Of a stretch of 64,000 bases of DNA, positions 44,908 to 56,209 are shown in pieces. The first letter of the stretch is position 1. Every line of letters starts with the position of its first letter. Below the pieces are notes generated by a model. That model was not told where the DNA came from. It did no database searches and saw only the letters and a list, made by a program, of their open reading frames with translations. The stretch lies in assembly GCA_015179125.1 (NCBI GenBank), contig WHVA01000574.1, positions 1 to 64,000 of the forward strand, read 5' to 3'. The translations under genes and the position numbers were made by a program. This stretch comes from Gautieria morchelliformis (Eukaryota > Basidiomycota > Agaricomycetes > Gomphales > Gomphaceae).

Positions 44908-47451
44908 ATGTCCAGCCCTCATAAATACTATCCTGACTATCTGCCACCCCCCATCCCTGAACGTCACATTTTGTGCCGTTGTGGTGGTGAGTATTCGGGC
45001 CTCAAGTTAGGCAAAGGAAATGGGAAATGTATAGGCAACTTCAACCGCTGGTACCAAATTGTGAGTTTAACAATGCTATGAACCATATTACAGTGCATCT
45101 CACCTAGAATATTTCCTTCTAGTGTGCAAAATGTAAGGACTTCCTTGCACATGGACCTCCCACACCACTGCACAAAGTGCCGGAAGATGTTCAGCTGGAT
45201 TTTGCAATGCGGCAATCTGCACAGGCAAAGAATGACAAGGGCGAGTCCGTTGTACTGACTTGTGTCCAACCTGGGTGTGAAACCAAGACCGGACGGCCTC
45301 GCATTGCAAATAGACTTTGCGAAAGGGTGCCTCGCTTGTGTTCACATTGCTGCAAGACACTCAGTGGATGCAGAATCCACCCATTGGCTTCGGCTGACAT
45401 TTCTGGGCTAAGCTTGCCGCACGCACGCACCGCTGCTGGAAATGGTTCAGACACGGCAGGGAACACTTCAGCGGCATCTACAGATGTCTCGGAATCACTA
45501 CCACCCTCCGTACGTGTGAAACAAACATATGCACGACCCCTTCCTCCTGGTTATGGCCGCGCCTTTGTTGGACATCACCACGCACGTGAGGCAAGGGCAG
45601 ATGAGACATTCAAACGTCAGAAAGCCCAAAATGCATTAGCAAGAACAGCTACACTGGTTTTATGGGATGGTGTGCGTGATCTACATAGTGTCCCCTTGGC
45701 ATGATTCTCACTGTCGTACATGCAGGCTGGTGATGAAGGTCATCCGTGGATACATCGAGTGCAGACCCAGTCCCTCGGTCAGCTATGTCTCACAGACAAT
45801 CCAGAGATTATACAGCGCTTGGGTACTCGAACGGCCACCTTATCTCCTTCTTCGAACCTCGCCATGTGCAATGGGTTTCACAGATAATTCAACTCCCTAT
45901 AGCCGTCCCTACCAGCGGCCGAGTTCTCCTTCGCAAAGTTTCACTGTGCGACACTCAATGTCTGGGGCTGGAAGATGAAATTGGACGTGTGACTGACAAA
46001 GTTGCACTCACAGTAACTCACAAACGAACACGCTCATCAACTGACTCGTCCAATATATCACAGCCACAGGCCAAAGCAATCAAACTCACAGGGGAAGAGC
46101 CTACGAATGATGGTACCATACTGAACTCCACTTGGAATGCCACCATTCAGAAGCTGCCATTCACATATGTCTGTCAACATGTGACCGGCATGACTATTAT
46201 GCTTGACATCGAACATCAAGTATCGGAGACTTTTAAAGGAGCATTTCCAGGAACGGAATGGGTGCGCTCAACATTTTACAAGACACGTGCTCTATACATC
46301 CAGGCTCACGAGCAAGGTATTCTAGACGAGTTCATTGACAGCGGAGAGACACCTCAGGGTCGTTGGAGTGAGCTGCGAAAGAGGCTCGATGCATCTCGCA
46401 CTGGAGAGGCAGCTGCTGAGAACCAAGGCCAGGAAAATTTCACCCAGAAGGACAATTCCACTACTACAGTATATATCGCTGAGAAAAATCATGTCGGTTG
46501 GCCACCGTTTGCAGCGGATGATGATCAAGCTTTGTCTCATCCCAATGCGGTTAACATCAGCGTGTATTGGGACCCCAATATACATGGAACCTGTCAAATT
46601 ACGGTAGACAATGAGGTGAGGGTCATTGGGTGTCATAAGGATGGACGGCGGGTGAGTGGGAGTATGGTTTTGGTGTTCAAAAGATACTCATGGTGAAACA
46701 CTTGCCAGCTGGTCGCTCGAGAACAGGGACCGGCGTTATATTTCGCTAAGCGCTTCCTGCCTCATGACTCTCACTCACTGGACCGTATGCTGCATGATGA
46801 GGCCATACTCCTCGGGACAACTAGTGTGTGGCTGAACCGTTTCAAGGAAAAGGCACAGACAATAGGAGTCCAGTTAGCTGGTGCGTGGTTGCGGCATGGT
46901 GTTGTTTGTGTACTGACGTGGTCCGCGTAGACTGTACTGTTGTCGAAGGGTGCATTTGGCATGACAGGGACAACCCCAGTGTGGCGTGGTATGCCCAGCC
47001 CTACCTCAGTGGGCGACTAGTACACACCAATTTCCCCATCGTTCCCTCTGCAACATGCACCCCTTTCGAGGACACGCTCAATGCCTTCGCTCATTACATA
47101 GTTGTGGAGTCTGGCCGCCATGAGATTGTTGTCGATGTCCAAGGTGCGTTCCAGGGTTGGTCTGATAGCGAAGACACGTACCGGTGGGCATGAGACTCAC
47201 CATGTGCACAGGTATGGACGACGGGGGACACATAAGCATTTTCGACTGCAAGCTTCACACTGAGTACGTAGCAGTCCCCGTAGTCGCTGTCAGGTGACTA
47301 TGACCTGATTTCCGACTTCTTGGTTCAGCCACAGGTACAATCCCTCTAGCAGTGCAGTTCACGACAGTGGTGCGAAAGCCCTGGAGTTTTATATCTGAGG
47401 CCATTTGTGTGGAAGGCGTTGCGGCAAGCTGGGGCTTGAGTCACTGTTCTG
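44908..47451 (+). pseudogene. Alpha-type protein kinase domain protein, nearly complete
   Basis: Exons fit at 44908-45060, 45123-45671, 45726-46651, 46709-46880, 46931-47143, 47212-47263 and 47329-47451. The N-terminus has Cys clusters (HILCRCGG, CAKCKDF, CVQPGCETK, CSHCCKTLSGC) typical of expanded fungal alpha-kinase genes. The middle is a long variable region. The C-terminal alpha-kinase part shows VAREQGPALYFAKRF, LVHTNFPIVP, NAFAHYIVVESGRHEIVVDV and GGHISIFDCK. It ends with a Gly-rich loop remnant (HDSGAKALEF) and a zinc-type HLCGRRCGKLGLE. A frame change near 45810 and a TGA at 47395-47397, just before the zinc motif, suggest a recent pseudogene or sequence errors. Confidence 0.72.
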
Positions 47452-47639
47452 AGCCTGCACCATACTCACATTGGGTAGTATTCCCTTACTACCTCATGGA
47501 CATAGTACACCCTCATATTCCAGAACAGAAGGCACGCTCGCCATATGGATTGACATGTCACAATGTGTGATCTGCATCCGCCTGGGCGCCCGCCATCGAC
47601 GTGTACTAACGCATCGTCAACTTCCATGGGGCAGCTTGC
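47452..47639. other. Spacer
   Basis: A short spacer between the alpha-kinase and the F-box/LRR-like fragment. Nothing recognised. Confidence 0.3.
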
Positions 47640-48131
47640 CGCCTGCTTGCAGAACTCGACCATCCACCTCCGATCCGGTCCTTTTCGTGCCATGGCTTAA
47701 CCTATGAAGACGTCGATTGCTCTTTGATCTGTGGCGCGCTCCATAACCTCCCCACGATCCCAGCTCGAAACATAATTCAATCCCCATGAGAACTCGGACA
47801 AGTTCTCCGTCAAGATTCCCTACCACTGTTACAGACTCTTACAGGACATCTCAGAGCCCTCGGATATTTCTTTGGTACGCAGCGCCCACTGCAGTATTTG
47901 ACCCTAACTGATCCCCCTACCTCCAGTGGGACTACTCCCAGGGAAACCCGGCTGATCTGTTCCCTCGAATCCATGCGGAGGCGTAACGCTGACCTAAAGG
48001 GACTCGCAGTCAATTTACCGGCATGGAGTAATGAGGGATTCCTCTGCATCTGCGAGCGGTGGCCCGGTCTCAAGGAGTTAAGGATTCAGTGTACATCTGG
48101 GGCCGGGGTGGATGAGGTGTGCCTGCCATAG
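47640..48131 (+). pseudogene. F-box/LRR-type protein fragment
   Basis: Plus-strand pieces read LQNSTIHLRSGPFRAMA, LPLLQTLTGHLRALGYFFG, RPLQYLTLTDPPTSSGTTPR and FLCICERWPGLKELRI, with a stop at 48131. The spacing of Leu-rich segments and the wording resemble the C-terminal LRR part of expanded Agaricomycete F-box proteins. No F-box is present. The frame shifts near 47700-47790. Confidence 0.45.
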
Positions 48132-48149
48132 TTTTCAGACAAGTGTGAC

Positions 48150-48700
48150 ATCTCACAGCCAGCAGTATTTCCGTATTTCCTTCGGTCCTTTCGACGTGAA
48201 AACAACTCTGTCCCGCCTGCTATCTACGCCCCACCTGTGCGCGCGCTGTCCCACCGCGCACAAACCCCACTCGCCCTCAAGTCCAACATGAGCTCCAAGG
48301 GCACCGGGCGCCAGTGCGGCAGTTGCACATCCCCACACACGCTCGCACGCGTTCTTGAGCATCTCTGGTATGCCGTCGTTTGAGCTGTGCGCACCACGTT
48401 CCAGCGCGCCTCTTGAGCCTGCTTTCCAGGTCTCGACGCGATGTCGTCGTTTGGGGAGCCTCGTCGATTGGACCTTCACGAACAGCGGCGCATCGAGGTC
48501 CTACTTCTGTGTGCGCGCGCCCCACCTCAAGCCCGAGCACGGACCAACCCTCTGGCAGCTACCAGAGACATCCGTCTGGCCACTATAGGACCTAAGAGGG
48601 AGGGTCATCGAGCTTCTATCAGCTCCTCTGAACATGTACGGACAACGCCGTCAGTGGGTTGAGAGGCTAACGTGTCAGCAGCGGGATGTTCAGCAGTGGA
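48150..48700. other. Stretch of doubtful coding potential
   Basis: Three overlapping plus-strand frames are open around 48350-48660, including FELCAPRSSAPLEPAFQV. No family match. It may be the continuation of a decayed gene. Confidence 0.3.
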
Positions 48701-48859
48701 ACACGAAGCTGCATCGGGTGTGTGCTTTTCTTATTTCTTGATTACGGAACAGGGGATGACCTTCCAGCATCCAGATGGCGCTTCTCGTATGTTTTCCGCT
48801 GGGCTCGTGAAATTCTCTCTCTCATAATGATTCAGAACCATTGAAATACAGGCGATATT

Positions 48860-49302
48860 AATTGAGCTCCTTGAAAACTTCGAATTCTCGTCTTCTCCGG
48901 GTAATCCTGAAATTGTCAACGCCTCGAAGCTGTCGGTGGTTCCCACGGTCTCTGTGAACGCCTCGCCCATCAGCCTGTACACCCGTGGCTTCGGGCACAG
49001 GTGCGGCGACTCTGCGGGGAGGGCAAATGTGATGGCGAATGTGTATGGACTGCACGGCGCAGTCAGCTCTGACGTGAGTCGTCTCATTGTGGGTTCCGAC
49101 ACTCGTCTTGATATTTCTTTTTTCAAGCCTCGGCAAGCCCGTCTCGCTAACTGGGTTTGGTCTCGTGACGCAAAACAACCTTCCTGCGTTCACACTTTTC
49201 AACTCGTTGCAGTCGTTCCTCCCACTCAACGTGCATAGTATTCCTCATCATACATCTACTGGTATTCCCCTGCTCACCCACCACGCTCCACTGCAGCGCT
49301 AG
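48860..49302 (+). other. Possible exons of an unknown protein
   Basis: A frame with NPEIVNASKLSVVPTVSVNA and SPISLYTRGFGHRCGD runs from about 48860 to 49074. A GT donor follows, and a second piece, SSLGKPVSLTGFGLVTQNN, ends at 49302. There is no recognised family, and the intron is speculative. Confidence 0.3.
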
Positions 49303-49504
49303 TTGGATCAGCTCAAGGTACGACCATGCCATACCAACCTCTCCCCTCTGTCTGACCCATGGCAGGCTCCCCTGCACCCACCCGCCCCTTTCCATGCTCT
49401 TTTCCTTCTCCATCCGCTGGGAACAATGCCGCCCAAGGCACCCTCCATGGCTGATGTCCCTTGCGCTCCAGCTCCGCCACAACATGCCAGTTTCATCTCT
49501 TAAT

Positions 49505-51090
49505 CATCTCATCGAGGTAAAAATTGAAGCGGACTGCAGTCATCTCACGCACTATAGCCAGGAAACCCCCAAACCACACATTCGTCTGTTCAGCAATCGA
49601 TGAGTTGAAGATCCACTAGCCATCCTCGTACAATTCCGGGTATAATGCGGGATTGCAGTTCTGTTGACAAAAACCATCGGATTCTTTGTGCTTCGACTTG
49701 AAGTGAAACACATCGACGACCACCGCAGTGTCATCAAAGTGGCGGCACTGCGTGTGACGGATATGTTTTAATAGATTGCAGTTAGAATCGTAGAAAAAAA
49801 CCTCTGGCATTGATTCTCGAGTTGGGAACGTGGCTAGCACGAACTCCTACTCAGCCAAAGGTCAGTAGGAGTTCACTGCATCTGCAGAATAAAATGTACG
49901 TACCCGCACTGCAGATATCGCTTCAGACCCAAAAAAAACTACCCCGTGAGATTATCACTCCACAGGGTCTAATCAGTAGCTGCTCATTGTGAGTCCACCT
50001 GCGACCAAACTGAGCATGGATCCTCCGATTCCCTTGCAGTGGCTTGGATTCACATGCCGGCCCTCCTACAAAGGGCCCCTGTGTCTCTTCACCCTCCACC
50101 TCTTGGAATCCCTCTTCTCCTCGGATGTCAAGTCCCACAGAGTCTGTAGTCACGCTGTGCAATGACGGCCCCTTCGCAATCCTATTCCGAAGGTGGAAAA
50201 AGGCCTTCTGCTTCTGTTTGTAGACTTGCTCCAGAGAATGATGTGAACCTTGGTCGCAGGTTAGAAAGTGTTCAGCATGTGGCATGTCACAGCTTATTAC
50301 AGCACACTTGGCCTGCTGGCCCAAATGAACGGGACAATACATGTCACGGTTGGTGTTGCCTAGAGCGATCTTACAGTCATGAACTGCACAGCAGGGATGC
50401 CCCATTGCGTTGCCATCGCTGACAGCGCCTTGAAGTTTCACTGGTGTGAAGTCAAAGATTAATGAGAGCTTGTCAAATACTAGATGCCAAACCTACCCCA
50501 ACCACCGTCAGGATTCCAGTACATGTGGCAACAAAGATTGCAAGCATGGTTGTAAAGTTCTTGCCCGAATCCTTCCATCACTGCATTCCTCTCCTGCATG
50601 GCCCCTTCCAGACGAAGTCTTTGTGAACTCGCATCATGGATTAAAACCAGGCACTCTCCCTTCTCAGCCTTTTCAAGCAGCAATGAGAATAAGAAAAAGC
50701 CATCCAGTACATCGGCACTGTTCATGGACATGGACGAGGTCCAATCCGTAGGCAGAGTGAGCGATGGAGGGCCGCCATCAGGGTATGCACCTGGATTATT
50801 GGACTGGTGTGCATTGGCAGGTCCCAGTGCTTTATTGTAGACACGAGCACAGTTGGTGCTTGATACCCTGTCTCAAAACGGTCAATAGCATGCTACATAA
50901 CACTGGTCAAGTATACCAGGCAAAGCACATCTCAGTCGCTTGTAGTTCTAACAACGCACTTTCAAAAAAGTGACGCTGGGATACCTGAACAACATCTGGC
51001 ACACCATGGTAATATGTTCGCATGGACGTGGCTTTAGACACTGAAAAATTGGGATGATAGCGGATGTGACAATCTGCGCAGAGGCTCTCA
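49505..51090 (-). pseudogene. KDZ (Kyakuja-Dileera-Zisupton) transposase with CxC5/CxC6 clusters
   Basis: From the 5' end (51090, minus strand): a CxC5-type part with CADCHIRYYPNFSV, MRTYYHGVPDVVQVSQRHFF and MCFAWYT, then ADVLDGFFLFSLLLEKA and AMQERNAVMEGFGQE, and a cluster with CNLCCHMYW. A CxC6-type part follows: GHPCCAVHDCKIALGNTNRD, CAVISCDMPHAEHFLTC, then GNRRIHAQFGRRWTHNEQLL. The KDZ catalytic part has LATFPTRESMPEVFFYDSNC, DVFHFKSKHKESDGFCQQNC and NSSIAEQTNVWFGGFLAIVR, and ends at LDEMIKR. KDZ proteins mobilise large DNA transposons in basidiomycetes. A stop near 50900 and an unresolved junction near 49850-49900, with a 10-bp inverted repeat (GAACTCCTAC/GTAGGAGTTC), indicate decay. Confidence 0.82.
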
Positions 51091-51099
51091 TTGAGTAAG

Positions 51100-52640
51100 G
51101 CTTATTTCACTGCTATGAAACTGATGAGCCATACTGGGACAATATAAAGAATGACTAAATATAGGCAGAGCCCCCGATGCTTTGGTGAATAGAGTTGCAT
51201 CATACGATACACATGAAAACCAGAGAGGCCTCGAATGCCGCCTCATCCAGAGCGAGTACGCACAGAGCAGTGCCGAGCAGAGACGTTCGCCACAAACTGA
51301 AAGTGAGAAGGCAATGACTCGGAGAACAGCACGGCACAGTGCTATGGTGGAGAACAAGGTGCGCCGTACTAGCTCAGTATGGCAATTGAATTGCGGAAGA
51401 GTGCTCCAGCGCTTGTTACATAATTTTGGCACCGACACGAACCCCTAAAAAACGATTGTGTGGTCTGCACTTCCGTGACTTTGTGGATTCGACATTCATC
51501 TAATCCCGCCTCGATCGTTTCATAATGGGCTTTTCCTTCTATCCTTCCCAGACAGGGTCTACAGAATATGGCCCACAACGGCCGTAAGTTCTAGCTGTGG
51601 CAGATATTGGCCTGTGGAACGTAGTAGGGTGATGTCTGGACATGAGGTTAGAGCTCAGTTTGTTTTATATTACGGGTTGGGCTCATGACGCATCCTATCA
51701 ACATCCAGGAGCACTGTCTGGTGCGTTTGAAATCGTTGTAAATAGCGCCTCGAGCATCGAATTCTCACTACCAGCTGACTGTCACCTTGTTCCCATCACC
51801 TTATATATAAAGCGCCAACAATAGCCGAGCCACGGCAGAATCAAGGCTGCTACAGCGCACTGTGCCGGGATACATTCATAAAGTTACTTGCCGTGATGGT
51901 AGGGCCTCCATCGTAGTTCGGCAGTGTTATGATGTTTGATCTATGACACACCGAAACATGAAGGTGGCAATTGAGCCAAGGCATCAAGAAGCTTTCAACT
52001 CTCGATGTGTAGAGGTACTTCGTCTTGAGGATGGGGAACTTCCAGATCCCACGACGAGCTAACAACTCAGTCGTGTCTCACGGCTCAGGAGGTTAGCATG
52101 GACTCCTGGATTCTAGGTATTGTAGTGCATCCCCTTTAGTCAGGGTCTGATGTGATCGACAGATCATACCTAACCGCCTTGCCGCAGACGCACTCGATAG
52201 CAGTGTTTCTATAAGCTTCTTGATCATCAGTGTATATATTTTGGACCGATAACGGCGTGTGGAGTGAGTTGCGAGTGTGCCACCCCGTTCTCTGACTATC
52301 AGCAATGCTACCTTTTATGGAGACACGCGCGAAGATCAACGCTTTGTCAACGAGGGTAAGTACTCGTGGCAGTGGCTTTTACCCGGTCTAAGTTCCGTCC
52401 CCTCTGCCATCCTATGCTATAAGGTTCTCTGGGCGGACGGTTCATCTTTAACATCCAGATATCTAACCTGCTTAGTTTCCGGTATACGATCACCATATGG
52501 CATCTCAACAGAGCGTGGATATTCAGGTTATGTCAGACAAGTGAGTAGGTTGGGCCATTCAGTGAGGTAGAATCTGACAATCTACAAGTCTGGCTATTAT
52601 CCATGTGAACATTGCTACCCTCGGTGTGTAACGAGTAATC
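51100..52640. other. Stretch without a confident gene
   Basis: Minus-strand ORFs at 51850-52065 (WKFPILKTKYLYTSRVESF) and 52093-52339 look partly peptide-like, but I could not assign them. A possible first exon of the downstream DUF6533 gene (MLPFMETRAKINALSTR, with GTAAGT donor) starts at 52303. Confidence 0.35.
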
Positions 52641-52659
52641 ATGGACTGTTAACGTATCC

Positions 52660-54314
52660 CTGATCCAAGTAGCACTGCTTGCCTATGATACTCTCTTGAC
52701 CCTCCCGTCCGAGATTACCTATATCTGGCGCAGAAGAGTCAGATTAGGAACTGTCCTTTACTTGCTTGCTCGCTACCCTGCTTTCCTTTCCTTTATTATG
52801 TTGGTATACATAGATATAGCAAATATCCCACTCGAGGTGAGATGGTTTATTCGTGACACGGAGGTTGCTCACATACATATCCAGTATTACCTTTGTGTTC
52901 TTTTATACATCATCTGATTCCGAAACAGTGTGTGCAACCGATTGGTTCATCTCGGGTATTGTCTGGGCATTATGGTTCTTCCAGGTATAGAAGGTAACTA
53001 TATACCGATAAAAGTCCTCAGTTGTAAACTTACATACCCCCTTGCAGGACTCTTATTGGCGCGAATATACGCCATGTCCCAGCACAATCAAGGGATGCGG
53101 CGCATGCTTGTAGCCCTCGGTCTTCTTCTATATATGGGCGGTTTGAGTACGGCAGTGGTACACACGCTTCCCTTTTAAAGTTCAAGTCTGTCATTAATCC
53201 TCAAACACAATATGGTATTACAGTTTATCGCTACCAAAGAGGCATGCAATGTCATGGGTCCGGATGTGGCCGCTATAGTTTTGTGAGTTACAGCAGCATT
53301 TGTATTGAAGCAGGTCCATATATCACTTTTTCAGGGGTGAGAAATTCTCATGTTCATTTGCAGTTTAACAGACCATTTATTCTTAGCGGACACAATAAAT
53401 AATGTGTCTATTATACTTTTTGACACATTGGTCGTTGTTGTGACACTATACAATACCCTTGGGCTTGTGAGGCGCTCAAGAGAGTTTCCGATGCTCCCTC
53501 GAAAGTCATTGACCCAGATTTTGGCTGAACAAAGTCTGTTAATTCATCCTTACCCTTTGAAAGTGCTCATGGCTAGTCTAGGTCTTATAAGATATGGGTA
53601 GGTACCTTTTTTGACCGCCACCATTGAATTTCCCCAGATCTAATACCGGGTCAGATTTGTATTGACCATAACACTAGCCAGTCTTGTCACTACGAAGGTA
53701 CTGTATGATGTCCAATTTAATGGGACGTACTTAACATTCAGTATAACAGGTGTTAAGAGTGAGTCCATTGCATACATAGACTTGGTCGGTCAATTTTATG
53801 TGCGGTCAATAGCCCAGCGTTACAGGGATTCTTATTACTGTGCAGGACAGGTCAGATCCAAGGAGCTTAGATAATAAGACATATGGCTAATGCTACATAT
53901 AGTCTATCCACCATCATCATTTGTCGCTGTCATCTTGCCCTTCAAGAGAGGGTTGCTCACACTAATGGCATCACCCATTCGGCACACCATCCCGTAACTA
54001 GCTTTCGTGCAGCTGCACGGCAGATTCACGATTCGCTCATGGAGGAATTCGGCGATCCGAGCATAGAGGAGATTGGAACATCAGAAGCAATTGGACCCCA
54101 CAGGGAGGACGACCCCTTGTCTAACGCAGTCGTGGGAAGCGAGCTGGAGGAAATCCCTCGGGGCAGGGGACCTGCAAGCGCTATAGACGGTGATGTACAT
54201 GCTGAACCTACCTGTGGTGAGTCATTTGTTGTGGTGGTCCATGCCTTCTTGAGACTCAAAACAATAACCGTTGTAGTGGCGGCATCCGCGGGCGAGGTAT
54301 CACTAGAGGCGTGA
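52660..54314 (+). CDS. DUF6533-type multi-pass membrane protein, imperfect model
   Basis: The signature LAYDTLLTLPSEITYIWRRR followed by LYLLARYPAFLSFIMLVY is the DUF6533 module. That is the first transmembrane part of a large Agaricomycete family of 7-TM-like proteins with unknown role. Downstream come CNRLVHLGYCLGIMVLPGIE|GLLLARIYAMSQHN, a helix MLVALGLLLYMGGLSTAVV, NNVSIILFDTLVVVVTLYNT, FVLTITLASLVTTKVLYDV and a cytosolic tail (LMEEFGDPSIEEIGT). Introns fit after GIEG and between the helices. A frame conflict before GIEG, where CATDWFISG would be expected in another frame, means that this copy could be a pseudogene. The first exon is uncertain. Confidence 0.6.
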
Positions 54315-54319
54315 TGCGT

Positions 54320-54740
54320 GTTGGAGAGTAAGGTTAGATGAAAGGCAACATGGATAGGGCATAGATTAAAGAGGTGTCAGAACATTGTGTACCCGAACAC
54401 CGATATATAAGGCACGCAACGAATATGATTATTTTGCTAGATATTTATAAGTGGGCGACAGATTGTTTCGAACGATGAAAATCCCTTGAATTATCAGAGG
54501 TCGAACTTGAACTGCATTGCGAGGGATGTTTGGAACAGATATAATGAATTTCTCTCGTCTCCTAGAGGCACGAACATGTCTAGATAGTGATTAAGTCGCT
54601 TCCTGTCACTCCACCATGAGATGACCACGAGCACGGCTATGATTCGGGAATGCGGCTGCGTTCCTAGCAGAGTCTAGCAACAACTCGCTGTTCTCATTGG
54701 CGTTGCAGGAGAACGGGTCACTCAGCTTCGTGGCAGGCAC
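54320..54740. other. Spacer without recognised genes
   Basis: Nothing recognised. Confidence 0.4.
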
Positions 54741-55280
54741 CATGAGCTTTTGGTCCGGTCCATCGAACCCTTCTCCTGCTCAGGATGCGACGAACTACGA
54801 GGAATTAGTGTCTATCATCGGGGCAGACGGTGAGCACGCACCTTAAAAGCTGCACCAGCCTTGTCGGCCACAGGCTGTGGCCGACAAGGCTGGTTGACAG
54901 TTATGGTCGTGATATTTATAGTGATACCGGGAATTTGGAAGGTAGGACTATATAGAATTTTGGAGACTGACCTTACGTGCACAGTTTTCGACGGGGGAGG
55001 ATCCGTTGGGGAGAGAGTTACTGCCTGCGTCGATCACGTTACCGGCGAAGATACTTAGCGCCCGCGGAACGACTGTGCCAGCACGACAGCTGCTCAGGCG
55101 CCAAATACTCCTCGCAAGCACACGTCGACCACCTTCGCCGTGATCAGCTCAGGCAGACGGCCACGCAGAGCGTCAACACAGCAGCCGGATTCTGAAGATG
55201 AGGATTTACCAGACTGTACAAAATCCAGAGCCCCATTGCGGAGAGAATTCCGTGACCGCAGAAGCCTTGACGGCAGGGTG
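54741..55280 (+). CDS. Possible two-exon gene of unknown function
   Basis: A first exon starts at 54741 with MSFWSGPSNPSPAQDATNYE and ends at a GTGAGC donor at 54831. After an intron-like repeat (54831-55058), an open stretch encodes PRNDCASTTAAQAPNTPRKH and GRRPRRASTQQPDSEDEDLP up to a possible donor at 55278. The reading phase does not join cleanly. There is no family match. Confidence 0.3.
54831..55058 (+). repeat. Dispersed repeat B, intron-like, with internal hairpin
   Basis: It starts GTGAGCACGCACCTTAAAAG and ends GATACTTAG. It is related to repeat A at 43363-43526. It carries an extra inverted block, so that CCAGCCTTGTCGGCCACAG is followed at once by its reverse complement, forming a perfect hairpin at about 54855-54893. 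Confidence 0.65.
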
Positions 55281-55350
55281 CGTCTAATACTTTTCTCAGT
55301 ATCAATGTACTGTATAGCTGACCGAGGTGCAGTCCATCAGTGAGCAGCTC

Positions 55351-55630
55351 ACGCACCATTTGCCGCCGCCTCCACATACGGTGCACATCCACCATCTGCC
55401 GCCGCCTCCACGTACGGTGCAAATGCACCGTCCGCGGCCGCGTCCGCATACGGTGCACATCCACCGTTGGGACATACGGTACACAAGCACCGTATGCTTA
55501 CGGTGTACACGCACCATTTGCCGCCGCCTCCACATACGGTGCAAATGCACCATCTGCCGCCGCCTCCGCGTACGGTGCAAGTGCACCATCCGCGGCCGCT
55601 TCCGCATACGGTGCACATCCACCGTCCGAA
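55351..55630. repeat. Minisatellite of about 36-bp GC-rich units upstream of the LINE
   Basis: Units contain TACGGTGCACATCCACC and ATCTGCCGCCGCCTCC in tandem, about eight partial copies. A higher-order duplication is visible: 55351-55466 resembles 55509-55624. The array ends about 170 bp before the ATG at 55797. Its closeness suggests that it is part of the LINE 5' UTR, but the element's 5' end is not fixed. Confidence 0.85.
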
Positions 55631-55796
55631 CTCCTTTTGCACTCCGACCACCACCATCGCCTGGGCGCATTTTTAGTTCTTTCCTTATTTTACTCTTCCT
55701 CTCACCTCCATACTCATACTACTGCTACTGCTTTATCTATCTACGTACATACACACTCTGAGCGCCCTGCACACGTCTGCCACGGAATCCGGCCTC

Positions 55797-56097
55797 ATGT
55801 CGAACGACACGTCGGCTAGCGGGGCAAAGGGCAGGAACACGCCTACGCAGCGCCCAGTCACGACACCGTCCATGGCACAGGCCAAGCTCGACGCTCAGGG
55901 AAGAATCCAGCCTAGGGCAGCAACGGGCCCTACACGAGAGAAGCAGACGGAACCACTGAAAAGAAGCGAGAACCCAGCTGAGAAAAAGGCGCCAGCGACC
56001 AGGCCAGCCACCAGAGGAACAGCCACAGACCAGGAGACGCTCACAGGAGAGGAGATAAGAAGCTTGCAGGGACAGGAGATATCAGATGTAGATGCAG
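55797..56097 (+). CDS. LINE upstream reading frame, possible first part of ORF1
   Basis: Starts MSNDTSASGAKGRNTPTQRP and stays Pro/Thr/Lys-rich to EISDVDA. A GTAAGC donor at 56098 and a GATAG acceptor ending at 56216 would join it in frame to ORF1 (DVDA-DSASQTVDNSS). Without splicing the frame ends near 56177. Whether this is a true intron, a chance match, or a separate short ORF is open. Confidence 0.4.
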
Positions 56098-56209
56098 GTA
56101 AGCTCTATTTGGAACGCACCTTACTAACGGTACCGGGGGGAGCTTTCTCACGCCCACCACCACCATCGATACCATAAAAAACCCAAATCCCACACACACA
56201 CACACTCCT

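Noticed and set aside
54839-54893. A transcription terminator hairpin
   Set aside because: The perfect hairpin lies inside a dispersed intron-like repeat in a eukaryotic context, so a bacterial-type terminator makes no sense.
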